The notes under the pieces: model-generated
Databases searched by the model: none
The model's input: the letters and a program-made list of their open reading frames with translations, nothing else
What the model was told of the DNA's origin: nothing
Position numbers and translations under genes: made by a program
Assembly (NCBI RefSeq): GCF_046237015.1
Contig: NZ_JBJYIN010000017.1
Span: 42,775 to 106,774 of the forward strand
DNA: 64,000 nucleotides
Direction: 5' to 3'
DNA from: JBJYIN01 sp046237015
GTDB lineage: Bacteria; Pseudomonadota; Gammaproteobacteria; Enterobacterales; Enterobacteriaceae
Shown: positions 1 through 8,962 of the stretch, piece after piece
Numbering within the stretch: the first letter of the stretch is position 1
Layout of the letters: every line of letters begins with the position of its first letter

Positions 1-716
1 TCAGGATAGCGCTGACGCGCCTCCCTCAGCAATTCACCGCCCAAGCTATAGGTGGATGGGCGATCGGTACAAACACAGCGAGGCGTCAAGCCACTATCCC
101 GCATCGCCTGTTCATATCCCTGCATTTTCATGACGGTACGTTCATCCTGACGGGCACCAAGATAAACAGGATGGGTATGTCCATATTCCAGCATGGTTTT
201 TGTCATTTGATAAGCCGCTTCATGGTTATTGAAACCCACGGCCAAATCGATACACGGAGATTCACTATCCATGATCTCAACTACCGGAATCCCCGCTACC
301 TCAATCATTTTCCGCGTCCGCTCAGTGTGAGAGCGCTCAGAAAGGATCAGCCCGTCAATATTGTAGGAAAGTAGCGACATCAGACGCATCTCTTCGCGCT
401 CAACATGATACCCATAGTGAGCCAACATGGTCTGATAGCCATGAGCATCCGTCACACTTTCAATACCGCGCAGCACCTCAGCAAAAACCTGGTTCGTCAG
501 TGAAGGTAGCAATACCCCAATAGCGCGGCTCGTTGAATTAGATAGAATTTCTGGCGCCCGATTAGGGATATAGCCAAGTTCGTCCAATGCCACCGCGATC
601 TTGCTACGCAGCGCCATTGAAACCATGAGTGGATCACGCAAATAACGGCTGATCGTCATTTTAGTGACACCAACTTGATTAGCCACATCTTGCAAACCAG
701 GTCTTTTTTTCTTCAT
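1..716 (-). CDS. gntR: GntR-like LacI-family gluconate repressor (3' part missing)
   Basis: A LacI/GalR-family repressor that runs off the window start; about 239 N-terminal residues are present. The start is the ATG at 716-714 (MKKKRPGLQDVANQVGVTKM), followed by the helix-turn-helix and hinge (ALDELGYIPNRAPEILS) and the periplasmic-binding-protein-like core (RAIGVLLPSLTNQVFAEVLR, YQTMLAHYGYHVEREEMRL). The sequence follows E. coli GntR, the gluconate repressor, almost residue for residue in the first 120 positions as I recall that protein. It is transcribed away from a TRAP transporter and edd, and a GntR-type operator lies upstream of edd, so it probably controls this unit in response to gluconate or a related sugar acid. 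IdnR-like paralogues are the main alternative. Confidence 0.9.
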   Translation of the reverse strand, partial: MKKKRPGLQDVANQVGVTKMTISRYLRDPLMVSMALRSKIAVALDELGYIPNRAPEILSNSTSRAIGVLLPSLTNQVFAEVLRGIESVTDAHGYQTMLAHYGYHVEREEMRLMSLLSYNIDGLILSERSHTERTRKMIEVAGIPVVEIMDSESPCIDLAVGFNNHEAAYQMTKTMLEYGHTHPVYLGARQDERTVMKMQGYEQAMRDSGLTPRCVCTDRPSTYSLGGELLREARQRYP

Positions 717-888
717 TTTCAACTAATTAAATTGTGGTTGACGGATAATTCAGTTTACCAAAGAAAATGCCCCCTGTCTGTTGCACTGGCGTATTAATGC
801 GCTCCTCATCCAATCGACATACACACCGCACGGACCGGACCTAGCCCGAAGAAGTAAAAAGTATCGGATTGAAAATAAATGGCTAAGT

Positions 889-904
889 TGTGACACCATT
901 CTCA
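889..904. promoter_or_regulatory. Weak CRP-like site
   Basis: TGTGA-N6-TCTCA, one mismatch in the two half-sites from TGTGA-N6-TCACA. It lies in the gntR/dctP divergent region, about 170 bp from gntR and 340 bp from dctP. Weak on its own. Confidence 0.35.
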
Positions 905-974
905 CTAACAGCTTGCCGTCCCGATCACCTACATCAAATTACTGATAGCTTGAACACATCTTAACCTCCACACG

Positions 975-990
975 AGTGACTCACGTCACA
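975..990. promoter_or_regulatory. CRP site upstream of the TRAP operon
   Basis: AGTGA-CTCACG-TCACA matches the CRP consensus TGTGA-N6-TCACA at 9 of 10 half-site bases. Catabolite control would be expected for a sugar-acid uptake operon. The transcription start was not identified, so activation versus repression cannot be judged. Confidence 0.5.
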
Positions 991-1245
991 TAATCCCCTC
1001 TTCTGTCTGCCCCATTAAATCAATTCCAATTACATTAAGTGTAATAATTACAGATTGTTACATTTGGTTTCTTCTGTTAGTTCATATCCGATGTAACGGC
1101 CAGAACCAGGAAAAGATCACCCTGTCGTCTCAAAAATTGACCAATAGCTTGAAAAAATACCGAGTACAAAAGTTTGATCAATCAGTGAACTACCCATAGT
1201 GATAGGCAAGCGTTTAATTATCGATTAAAAAAAATGGAAAACCTT

Positions 1246-2262
1246 ATGAAATCAATTAAGTGTATTGTTACATCGTCTCTGCTCGCCGCAGCACTTTCTT
1301 TCTCTTTTTCAGCCAATGCCGAGGAAATAAAAGCCAGATCGTTGAAGATGCCGCTGGTTAACTCATTCACACACCCGCAGGGATTGGGGGCTAAAGCGTT
1401 TGTCGCGGAAGTGGCAAAAAACAGTAATGGCAAAATAAAGATCAATATTTTTGCCAACGGCGTTCTGGGTGGCGAACAGCAAGTTGCCTCCGCGATGCAA
1501 GGTGGGACGATCGAAGTGTCCATGATGTCTCCCGCGCAGTTGGTCGGAACCATACCTGAATTCGTTCTGCTGGATTTCCCCTTTTCCTTCAAAAATGAAA
1601 AGCAGGCTGACGCAGTGTTAGACGGTCCTCTGGGTTCAAAATTAATGGAATATATGCCAGCGAAAGGATGGGTTGGATTGGCCTATATGGAACAGGGTTA
1701 TCGCAGTGTCAGTAATAACAAGCACCCGGTTAATACACTGGAAGACTTGAAGGGGCTGAAAATCAGAACCATTCTGAACCCGCTGTATATTGATATGTTC
1801 AAAGCATTAGGCGTCAACGCCATTCCGATGCCTATGCCAGAATTATATACCGCATTGGAAACCAAAACGGTTGATGGACAGGAAAATCCAGAAACGACAC
1901 TGGACGCCAACAAGCTGTATGAAGTACAGAAATACTTCAGCGGAACACGTCATATCTATAACCCTCAAATGCTGATGGTCAGTAAAAAACTATGGGATAG
2001 CCTGTCAGATACGGAAAAGAAAATTTTTCAGGATGCGGCCTATATCGCTCGTGACGTACAACGCAAAGCAGCTCGCGATATCACAGTGGAAGCAAGAAAA
2101 CGCTTGGTAGAGCACGGCGTTAAACTTAACGATATCGCTCCGGAAGAGTTGGATAAAATGAAACAAGCCGTTCAGCCCGTTGTGGATAAATATTCCGCCT
2201 CATTGGATCCCGCACTGGTTGAACTATTCCGTCAAGAGCTGGAAAAAACGCAAAACTTGTAA
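1246..2262 (+). CDS. dctP: TRAP transporter solute-binding protein, DctP family
   Basis: Periplasmic substrate-binding subunit of a tripartite ATP-independent transporter. A Sec signal peptide (ending around FSANAEE) is followed by the typical DctP fold, including EEIKARSLKMPLVNSFTHP, the GG-EQQ segment, the conserved Arg region LKGLKIRT and the NPETTLDANKLYEV segment. An in-frame ATG also exists at 1234, but 1246 has a GGAAAA sequence a few bases upstream and gives the cleaner signal peptide. About 338 residues is normal for the family. It is followed by the small and large membrane subunits. DctP proteins usually bind carboxylates; the gntR/edd context suggests a sugar acid such as gluconate or a related aldonate, which is inference. 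Confidence 0.93.
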   Translation: MKSIKCIVTSSLLAAALSFSFSANAEEIKARSLKMPLVNSFTHPQGLGAKAFVAEVAKNSNGKIKINIFANGVLGGEQQVASAMQGGTIEVSMMSPAQLVGTIPEFVLLDFPFSFKNEKQADAVLDGPLGSKLMEYMPAKGWVGLAYMEQGYRSVSNNKHPVNTLEDLKGLKIRTILNPLYIDMFKALGVNAIPMPMPELYTALETKTVDGQENPETTLDANKLYEVQKYFSGTRHIYNPQMLMVSKKLWDSLSDTEKKIFQDAAYIARDVQRKAARDITVEARKRLVEHGVKLNDIAPEELDKMKQAVQPVVDKYSASLDPALVELFRQELEKTQNL

Positions 2263-2297
2263 CTTAAAATTAAATTTATCGAATATATCTTCTTGAG

Positions 2298-2326
2298 CCA
2301 TCTTTCCAGTTCATCTGGGAAGATGG
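2298..2326 (+). promoter_or_regulatory. Intercistronic hairpin between dctP and dctQ
   Basis: CCATCTTTCCAG / CTGGGAAGATGG form a 12-bp stem with one G-T wobble and a 5-nt loop, 36 bp after the dctP stop. No T-run follows, so it is more likely an mRNA stabiliser or partial attenuator that keeps binding-protein mRNA more abundant than the membrane subunits. Confidence 0.6.
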
Positions 2327-2455
2327 CCGATATTGTGACTTAACCACCAGGTAGGGTGCATTTCATGGGCAGTGCGGGAGCCATCATCCAGAGAACTATA
2401 CACTGGCAACCGTAGGCTTATGCCATATATCCGATTGTATTATGGAGCCATTATT

Positions 2456-2926
2456 ATGCTGTTTTTGGAAAAATATCTGGTCAAAATCATCAATGTGCTC
2501 ATCACTAGTTGCTTTGCCGTCATGACCACAATGGTGTTTATTAATGTTGTTATGCGTTACGTCTTTAACTCCGGTATCGCTTTCTCAGAAGAATTGTCAC
2601 GTTTTTGTTTTGTCTGGATGACATTCCTGGGCGCGATCCTGGCAATGAAAGAGCACTCTCATATTCGCGTAGATACACTCATTCGACATTTATCCCATCG
2701 AGGCAAAAAAGTTTGTGCGGCCATCTCCAACGTACTCATGATTTATATTAGTTGGCTGTTATTTGATGGCAGTCTGACACAAACCATCATCAATTTTGGC
2801 ACCCGCTCCCCCGCCACCGGTTTTTCAATGGCGATGTTATACGGCGTCGGCGTGATTTGCAGCGTGGGAATCATTATTTACGCGCTACGTAATCTCTATC
2901 AGCTCCATAAAAACGAAAGCTTATAG
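2456..2926 (+). CDS. dctQ: TRAP transporter small permease, DctQ family
   Basis: Small integral membrane subunit, four predicted transmembrane segments in 156 residues (LITSCFAVMTTMVFINVVMR, FVWMTFLGAIL, ISNVLMIYISWLLF, YGVGVICSVGIIIYAL). The conserved DctQ pattern around residues 31-55 is visible: RYVFN, EELSRFCFVWMTFLGA, and later KEHSHIRVD. The open frame extends upstream to 2372, but the ATG at 2456 is preceded by GGAG at good spacing and starts directly before the first helix. It works with DctP and DctM, whose gene follows after 31 bp. Confidence 0.9.
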   Translation: MLFLEKYLVKIINVLITSCFAVMTTMVFINVVMRYVFNSGIAFSEELSRFCFVWMTFLGAILAMKEHSHIRVDTLIRHLSHRGKKVCAAISNVLMIYISWLLFDGSLTQTIINFGTRSPATGFSMAMLYGVGVICSVGIIIYALRNLYQLHKNESL

Positions 2927-2957
2927 CCGCCGCCAATAACAAAAAAGGATCGCTATT

Positions 2958-4238
2958 ATGACGTTAGCCATATTTTTAGGGGTGTTGGCATGCGGCATCA
3001 TCATCGGCATGCCAATTTCCTTCGCTTTATTACTGTCCGGCGTTGCCATGATGTGGCAAATGGATCTGTTCGATTCGCAACTGATCGCCCAAAACGCCAT
3101 CGATGGAACCAACAACTTCGTTCTACTGGCCGCACCGTTTTTTATTCTGGCTGGCGAACTCATGAACGCTGGGGGTTTATCCAAAAGAATCATCCGTCTG
3201 GCGATGGCCTTCGTTGGGCACGTACCAGGTGGATTAGGTTATGTCGCTATTTTTGCGGCGATGCTGATGGCTAGTCTGTCAGGATCGGCACTGGCTGATA
3301 CCACCGCATTAGCCGCTATGCTGCTTCCCATGATGCGCGAAGCTGGTTACAACATGAACCGCTCAGCCGGACTTATCGTCTGTGGTGGTGTTATCGCGCC
3401 AGTCTTACCACCCAGCATCCCCTTGATCCTGTTCGGCGTGGCAGCACAGGTTTCCATTACCAAGCTGTTTATCGGTGGGATTATCCCCGGAGCCATGATG
3501 GGGATCGCCATTCTCATAGCCTGGTGGATTGTCTCTCGTAAAGACAAAGATACGATGGTGTTTGAGAAAAAACCTCATGCTGAAAAAGTTGCGGCGTTTA
3601 GAGAAGGAATCTGGGCTCTTGTTTTACCCCTGATTATTCTGTTCGGCCTGAAATTCGGCATTTTTACCCCTACCGAAGCAGGCGTCGTTGCAGCAATCTA
3701 CTCTTTATTTGTCGGCTGTTTTATTTATAAAGAATTGAAGCTAAAAGACATTTATTACGTGCTGCTAAGTGCAGGAAAAACCACGTCAATGGTCATGTTT
3801 TTAGTCGCCGGTGCCATGGTGACTTCATGGCTGATTACCGTTGCTGACCTCCCCGGTCAATTAGTTAGCATACTGGAACCATTTATTGAGCATCCTAAAA
3901 TTTTTATGCTGGTACTGGTCTTAATGTTGTTAGTTGTTGGGCTGGTTATCGACATGACGCCACTCATTCTGATTCTGGCACCAGTATTGATGCCAGTTGT
4001 GACGATCGTCGGCATCGATCCTGTTTATTTTGGCGTAGTCTTTGTCATGACAGCAGCACTGGGACTCATTACGCCGCCAATCGGCACCTCGCTCAATGCA
4101 GCCTGTAGTATCGGTAAATTACGTATAGAAGCCGTATCCGTCAGTATGTTGCCTTTCCTACTATCAGAAATTGCCGTGGTGCTCTTACTGGTCATGTTCC
4201 CAGAAATCATCACCGTCCCACTTTCTATCATGTTTTAA
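2958..4238 (+). CDS. dctM: TRAP transporter large permease, DctM family
   Basis: Large membrane subunit (426 residues, about 12 hydrophobic segments) that catalyses ion-driven substrate uptake. Family hallmarks are clear: GMPISFALLLSGV near the N-terminus, PFFILAGELMNAGGLSKRI, GGLGYVAIFAAMLMASLSGS, the ion-site-like stretch GGVIAPVLPPSIPLILFG, FTPTEAGVVAAIYSL and the C-terminal ALGLITPPIGTSLN. An AAAGGA sequence precedes the ATG. Full length for the family. It ends the three-gene operon, and a strong hairpin follows. Confidence 0.95.
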   Translation: MTLAIFLGVLACGIIIGMPISFALLLSGVAMMWQMDLFDSQLIAQNAIDGTNNFVLLAAPFFILAGELMNAGGLSKRIIRLAMAFVGHVPGGLGYVAIFAAMLMASLSGSALADTTALAAMLLPMMREAGYNMNRSAGLIVCGGVIAPVLPPSIPLILFGVAAQVSITKLFIGGIIPGAMMGIAILIAWWIVSRKDKDTMVFEKKPHAEKVAAFREGIWALVLPLIILFGLKFGIFTPTEAGVVAAIYSLFVGCFIYKELKLKDIYYVLLSAGKTTSMVMFLVAGAMVTSWLITVADLPGQLVSILEPFIEHPKIFMLVLVLMLLVVGLVIDMTPLILILAPVLMPVVTIVGIDPVYFGVVFVMTAALGLITPPIGTSLNAACSIGKLRIEAVSVSMLPFLLSEIAVVLLLVMFPEIITVPLSIMF

Positions 4239-4256
4239 CTACAAGGGTTAACAACA

Positions 4257-4285
4257 ACACCGGAAACATTTTTTGTTTCCGGTGT
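4257..4285 (+). terminator. Hairpin terminator after dctM
   Basis: ACACCGGAAAC / GTTTCCGGTGT is a perfect 11-bp inverted repeat with a T-rich 7-nt loop, 18 bp after the dctM stop. The downstream sequence lacks a long T-run, so termination efficiency is uncertain. Confidence 0.65.
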
Positions 4286-4424
4286 GATTAACATGAATAA
4301 ATACGCTCCTCTGATTCACCACCTCACAATACCTCTTATACTTAATTCAAACCTATTCTTACCTCATTAGGTGATATGTTTTTTATCATTCGAAAAAATG
4401 ATGAAAATATTTCCGACCTCACAA

Positions 4425-4440
4425 TGTGATGCAAATCACA
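4425..4440. promoter_or_regulatory. Consensus CRP site upstream of edd
   Basis: TGTGA-TGCAAA-TCACA matches the CRP consensus in every half-site position. A -10-like TATAAA at 4467-4472 would put the transcription start near 4479 and the CRP site centre near -46, close to a class II arrangement. Catabolite activation of edd is the expected role. Confidence 0.75.
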
Positions 4441-4490
4441 AAACCACACCAACATAAGCTGAATCGTATAAAGCGAACGATAAAAACGCA

Positions 4491-4506
4491 TTGTTACCGG
4501 TATCAT
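4491..4506. promoter_or_regulatory. GntR-type operator upstream of edd
   Basis: TTGTTACCGGTATCAT is nearly the palindromic GntR operator known from E. coli gluconate genes (ATGTTACC-GGTAACAT type, from memory). It lies just downstream of the predicted -10 box, the position expected for a repressor roadblock. Together with the gntR-like gene at the window start this ties edd to gluconate control. Confidence 0.75.
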
Positions 4507-4543
4507 TTGAGTATATAGTGAACTCATTACATAAAACGTAGCT

Positions 4544-4670
<127 letters not shown>

Positions 4671-4901
4671 GCGTGACCAGTGAGGCCCCTATCATGATAA
4701 TAAATCACGACATGGTTTTAAGTTAATAGCCAGCGTATTTCTTTATATCGACTGCTGACATCTTTTCCATTCTTTAATTAGCGTGGCGGTATTGCTCACC
4801 CTGAAAAAATATAAAAAACCGAATTTAAACCGGGAAATTTATTATTTATTTTCCGTTCGTTGACTATTTATAGCATCAAACTCGAAGCAATAGGGCCTAA
4901 C

Positions 4902-6707
4902 ATGAATCCTACGGTTACACGCGTCACCAATAATATCATTTCTCGTTCTCAGGATAGCAGAGCCCAATATCTGACTCAGATTGAAGCGGCGAAAAGTAAA
5001 ACGGTTCACCGTTCACAACTTGCCTGCGGTAACCTGGCTCACGGCTTCGCCGCCTGCTCGCCCGATGACAAAACCAGCCTGAAAAATATGGTGAAAAGCA
5101 ATATCGGGATCATCACGTCCTATAACGATATGCTCTCTGCGCATCAGCCGTATGAACATTACCCCGACCTGCTCAAGAAAGCGCTGCATTCCGTAGGCGC
5201 TATCGGTCAGGTAGCGGGAGGTGTACCGGCGATGTGCGACGGAGTGACGCAGGGTCAGGACGGCATGGAACTTTCCTTGCTCAGCCGTGATTTAATCGCC
5301 ATGTCGGCCGCCGTTGGGTTATCCCACAATATGTTTGATGGTGCCTTATTTCTTGGCGTTTGCGATAAGATCGTTCCCGGTCTGTTTATTGCGGCGTTAG
5401 CCTTTGGTCACTTGCCAGCCATTTTCGTACCTGCTGGCCCCATGCGCACCGGTATCGCCAATAAAGAAAAAGTACGTATTCGCCAATTGTATGCTGAAGG
5501 TAAAGTCGGCCGCGATGCACTGCTGGAATCAGAGGCCAGCGCCTATCATTCTCCCGGAACCTGTACTTTCTATGGCACCGCGAATTCCAACCAAATGGTG
5601 ATGGAAATAATGGGTCTGCACCTGCCTGGCTCTTCTTTTGTCTATCCCGATGTGCCGCTACGACACGCGTTGACCGAGGCGGCCGCACGTCAGGTCACCC
5701 GAATGACAGAATCCTCAGGCAACTATATGCCCGTCGGACGTCTGGTTGATGAGAAAGTCATCGTCAACGGAATCATTGCCTTACTGGCAACCGGAGGATC
5801 AACCAACCACACCATGCATCTGGTCGCAATGGCAAAAGCAGCCGGTATCACCATCACGTGGGATGACTTTTCTGAATTGTCAGAGGTCGTGCCACTACTT
5901 TGTCGCATTTATCCTAATGGTCCTGGAGACATCAACTACTTTCAGGCGGCGGGCGGGGTTTCACTGTTAATCCGCGAACTGCTGCAAGGCGGGCTTCTAC
6001 ATGAAGACGTTAACACCGTCGCGGGATTCGGTCTGAATCGTTATACACATGAACCGTTCCTTGAACAGGATAAACTGGTCTACCGTGACGGCCCACATGC
6101 TTCGTTAGACACAGAGGTCATTGCGACACTGAGCAAGCCTTTCGTTAAGCACGGCGGCACAAAAGTCCTGTCAGGGAATCTGGGCCGAGCCGTGATGAAA
6201 ACCTCTGCCGTGCCGGAAGATCATCAGGTCATTCATGCACCGGCCATCGTGTTTGAAAGCCAATATGATGTCGATGCGGCATTCAATGCCGGGAAACTGG
6301 ATCGGGATTGCGTGATCGTGGTGCGTTTTCAGGGGCCGAAAGCGATCGGCATGCCGGAATTACACAAGCTGATGCCACCGCTTGGCGTACTGATGGATCG
6401 CGGTTTTAATGTCGCGTTGGTGACCGATGGTCGGTTATCCGGCGCATCCGGTAAAGTCCCTGCGGCTATTCATATTACGCCGGAAGCCTATAGCGGTGGG
6501 TTATTAGCCAAAATTCATACCGGCGATATGATTCAGGTGGATGGCATTCGCGGCGAAATTAACCTGCTGGTCGATGCAACTGAATTGGCGAACCGCACAG
6601 CAGTGGAACCGGATCTATCTGCCTCACACACGGGTATGGGACGAGAATTGTTCAAGGCGCTACGGGAAAGCATTACGGGTGCAGAGCAAGGTGCCAGCTG
6701 TATTTAA
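4902..6707 (+). CDS. edd: 6-phosphogluconate dehydratase
   Basis: Converts 6-phosphogluconate to 2-keto-3-deoxy-6-phosphogluconate, the first Entner-Doudoroff step; cytoplasmic [4Fe-4S] enzyme of the IlvD/Edd family. The 601-residue protein tracks E. coli Edd along its length: TVHRSQLACGNLAHGFAAC, IITSYNDMLSAHQPYEHYP, GGVPAMCDGVTQGQDGMELS, GVCDKIVPG, GTCTFYGTANSNQM, ATGGSTNHTMHLVAMA, TDGRLSGASGKVPAAIH. The cluster cysteines (in MCDG, GVCD and GTCT) are all present. The frame is open back to a TTG at 4860; the ATG at 4902 gives the family N-terminus (MNPTVTRVTNNII). The aldolase gene eda is not adjacent here. Confidence 0.97.
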   Translation: MNPTVTRVTNNIISRSQDSRAQYLTQIEAAKSKTVHRSQLACGNLAHGFAACSPDDKTSLKNMVKSNIGIITSYNDMLSAHQPYEHYPDLLKKALHSVGAIGQVAGGVPAMCDGVTQGQDGMELSLLSRDLIAMSAAVGLSHNMFDGALFLGVCDKIVPGLFIAALAFGHLPAIFVPAGPMRTGIANKEKVRIRQLYAEGKVGRDALLESEASAYHSPGTCTFYGTANSNQMVMEIMGLHLPGSSFVYPDVPLRHALTEAAARQVTRMTESSGNYMPVGRLVDEKVIVNGIIALLATGGSTNHTMHLVAMAKAAGITITWDDFSELSEVVPLLCRIYPNGPGDINYFQAAGGVSLLIRELLQGGLLHEDVNTVAGFGLNRYTHEPFLEQDKLVYRDGPHASLDTEVIATLSKPFVKHGGTKVLSGNLGRAVMKTSAVPEDHQVIHAPAIVFESQYDVDAAFNAGKLDRDCVIVVRFQGPKAIGMPELHKLMPPLGVLMDRGFNVALVTDGRLSGASGKVPAAIHITPEAYSGGLLAKIHTGDMIQVDGIRGEINLLVDATELANRTAVEPDLSASHTGMGRELFKALRESITGAEQGASCI

Positions 6708-6721
6708 TGCCATGATGATCC

Positions 6722-6744
6722 TACTCGCCGACATCCGGCGAGTA
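6722..6744 (+). terminator. Hairpin after edd
   Basis: ACTCGCCG / CGGCGAGT with a 5-nt loop, 15 bp after the edd stop; extends by one A-T pair on each side. No T-run, but it is the only strong hairpin between edd and the convergent exporter operon. Confidence 0.55.
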
Positions 6745-6786
6745 CTTAAATGACACACACAAACAACGCGATGCTTAAAACGTAAT

Positions 6787-6842
6787 GTTTGGAATGCATG
6801 GTTTAGAATGCCATGTTTAGAATGCGTGGCTTAGAACGCAAT
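6787..6842. repeat. 14-bp tandem repeat (4 units) spanning the stop codon of the M50-HlyD gene
   Basis: Four consecutive 14-bp units (6787, 6801, 6815, 6829) of the form GTTTAGAATGCSTG with a few substitutions. The last unit contains the stop codon (6831-6833) and the last codons of the minus-strand gene, so the array looks like successive duplications of the gene's 3' end into the intergenic space. Confidence 0.8.
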
Positions 6843-8960
6843 CTCCCGGATCAACACGGCGGAAACCACTTTCCAGCCGCGAATCAACAGGCTTTGCGCC
6901 TCACCGTCCATGACTACCGTACCGCGCAGCACCTGCGGCTGACCACGGTAGTCTTCGGGCAGATTGAGCAACACGCGATAAACCGCCTGCTCAGGATGCA
7001 ACTTGCGCTGTGCATCGCTCAGCGTGGCAATATCACCGCCATACACCGAGGCAAGTTCCGGCGTGGCATTCAGGTCCCGGGTTGCCGTGCTGGCAATCTC
7101 CACAATGGTGAGCGGCAGCGACGAGCGGCTCACGTCCTGTAAATAAAACGTCCCCTTTGCGCCCGTGCGGAGCCGCTGCCAGTCTTTTTCCGACACGAAC
7201 GCTTCCACCAGCCCGCCGGTTGGCTTGGTGACGACCGCCAGCCATTCGCCCTGCCCCAGCCACTCGCCCGTTTCCATCGGCGTCGCCATATCGGCCACCA
7301 CGCCGTCTATCGGCGCACGCACCGTCAGTTGTTCCGACTGACGCTGCAATACCTGTAACTTTTGCAGCGCCGCTTCGTGCTCCTGCTTCACCCGCTGGTG
7401 ATCGCCAGCCGCTTCCTTGTTGAATACCTGAAAGGTGCTTTGCCAGTTCAGCGTAGCGATTTGTCGTTCCAGCTGTTGCCGTTCGTGCGCCAGCGCGTCA
7501 GACGACAGCGTAAACAGCGTTTGTCCCGCTTGCACAGGCTGGCCGACCTTCACGTCAATGCGCTGAATCATCGCAGGCACGGGCATATACAGGCTGCTTT
7601 GCTGTTCCGCCCGCAGCAGCGCCGGTGCATACACGCCGCGCTGCCAGGGAATCATCAGCAAGAGCAGAACCACAGCGCTCACAGTCAGCGTTGTCGTCAT
7701 ATTACGGTTCATACGATAATCCTTACGGCGTTTACTCCACTCGCGTACTTCATTCACCACCGGCATCACCACGAAGTAGCCGATTTCAATCGCGAAAAGC
7801 AGCATCCCCAGCAGTTTGAACGTCATGTGGTAAACCAGAATCGCGATACCGGTAAACAGGAAGAAACGGTATATCCACACCGCAAAGGCATAGCCCACCA
7901 GAGTACGTTGCAGCCAGCGTGGAAAGTGCTCCGGCGGGGCATCCCCTAAGCCGAACAGCCATTCCCGCATCTGCCAGCGGCCGATAGCAAAGCCTCGGTT
8001 TTGCAGGTTAGGCATCTGTAATCCATCGGAAAGCAAGAAATAGCCGTCGAAGCGCATCAGCGGGCTGAGGTTAATCGCCAGCGTCATAATCCAGGTTGTC
8101 GTCGCCAGCATAAACGCGGCGCTGCGCAGCATGCCATCCGGCAAGAAACTCCATACCAGCGTCGCCCATGCAGCCAGCACCAGTTCGGTCATCATGCCCG
8201 CTGCGCCAATCGCCATTCGTTGCCGACGGCGGGTGAGCTTCCACGAGCCGGACGTATCGGTGTACAGCACCGGCATCATCACCAAAAATGCGACGCCCAT
8301 CGTGGCAACCCGCGCACCAAAGCGCTTGCAGGTGTAGGCGTGGCCGAACTCATGCAGAATCTTGGTAAAGCACAGCGTTAGCCCCGCCAGCGCGGCGCCT
8401 TCCAGCGTGAAGAAATGCAGAAACGTATGTTTGAACGTTTCCCACTGGCGTCCGGCGAGGAATAGCCCCAGCACGGCTATCAGCAATGTGAGCTTGAGAA
8501 AAGTCCGGCTGAAAAACGGTTCGATCCACGGCAAGGTTACGCCCAGAAAGCGATCGGGGTGCCATAAGGGAATGCGAAAAAATAGATAGTTCTTCAACAG
8601 CTTGCGCCAGATCGAAACGCGCGACTGTTCCACCTGACGAGCAAACTGCGCCATCGCCTCATCGCCAGAAACCCGCGTCAGGCTGTTGGCCTGCAAGAAA
8701 CGATTGAAATACTGCACATCGCTGTCATCAAGCGTCAGTGCAGAAGTCTGGTTAACCTCGGCCACGATCTGCGCCGCGTTCCCCATCGACCAGCGCGATA
8801 GCATCGCCATTTCCGCCCAGCCGATACGAAAATAAAGGCCACGTAGCGGATCTTCCAGCGTCCAGCTAGGCGATCCGTCGCGGTTAGCGGGCCCAGCATG
8901 CAGGATCAGTTCATCGCGCAGCGGGCTGAGCCCAGCGGCCGACGTCGCACCTCCGGCCAT
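6831..8960 (-). CDS. M50 site-2-protease / HlyD fusion membrane protein
   Basis: Predicted inner-membrane protein (709 residues) combining an intramembrane zinc metalloprotease with a secretion adaptor. After a ~150-residue cytoplasmic-like N-terminal region come several transmembrane helices carrying the M50 zinc motif HEFGH (in TKILHEFGHAYTCKRFG, about residue 205) and the distal NLSPLMRFDGY motif (NxxPxxxFDG, third zinc ligand), so the protease appears catalytically intact. After further helices and about residue 430, a HlyD-type part follows: lipoyl half-motif IDVKVGQPVQAGQTLF, a coiled-coil hairpin, the second half-motif LTVRAPIDGVVADM, then a beta-barrel region. The start lies 2 bp after the stop of the GAF-HlyD gene. 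Last gene of the putative exporter operon. It may process or release the exported adhesin; that role is inference. Confidence 0.82.
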   Translation of the reverse strand: MAGGATSAAGLSPLRDELILHAGPANRDGSPSWTLEDPLRGLYFRIGWAEMAMLSRWSMGNAAQIVAEVNQTSALTLDDSDVQYFNRFLQANSLTRVSGDEAMAQFARQVEQSRVSIWRKLLKNYLFFRIPLWHPDRFLGVTLPWIEPFFSRTFLKLTLLIAVLGLFLAGRQWETFKHTFLHFFTLEGAALAGLTLCFTKILHEFGHAYTCKRFGARVATMGVAFLVMMPVLYTDTSGSWKLTRRRQRMAIGAAGMMTELVLAAWATLVWSFLPDGMLRSAAFMLATTTWIMTLAINLSPLMRFDGYFLLSDGLQMPNLQNRGFAIGRWQMREWLFGLGDAPPEHFPRWLQRTLVGYAFAVWIYRFFLFTGIAILVYHMTFKLLGMLLFAIEIGYFVVMPVVNEVREWSKRRKDYRMNRNMTTTLTVSAVVLLLLMIPWQRGVYAPALLRAEQQSSLYMPVPAMIQRIDVKVGQPVQAGQTLFTLSSDALAHERQQLERQIATLNWQSTFQVFNKEAAGDHQRVKQEHEAALQKLQVLQRQSEQLTVRAPIDGVVADMATPMETGEWLGQGEWLAVVTKPTGGLVEAFVSEKDWQRLRTGAKGTFYLQDVSRSSLPLTIVEIASTATRDLNATPELASVYGGDIATLSDAQRKLHPEQAVYRVLLNLPEDYRGQPQVLRGTVVMDGEAQSLLIRGWKVVSAVLIREIAF

Positions 8961-8962
8961 CG

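Larger units (their letters stand above)
717..1245. promoter_or_regulatory. Divergent control region between gntR and the TRAP operon
   Basis: This 529-bp non-coding stretch separates the divergent repressor gene from dctP. It is AT-rich and holds two CRP-like sites (listed separately) and a palindromic TGTAATAATTACA around 1040-1052. I found no GntR-type operator here, unlike upstream of edd. There is no convincing ORF of its own. Confidence 0.6.

Noticed and set aside
1020..1233. GntR operator in front of dctP
   Set aside because: Only partial GTTAC-type matches were present; none had the second half-site.
7362..7949. 195-residue plus-strand ORF opposite the M50-HlyD gene
   Set aside because: His/Arg/Gln-rich shadow of a well-supported gene.
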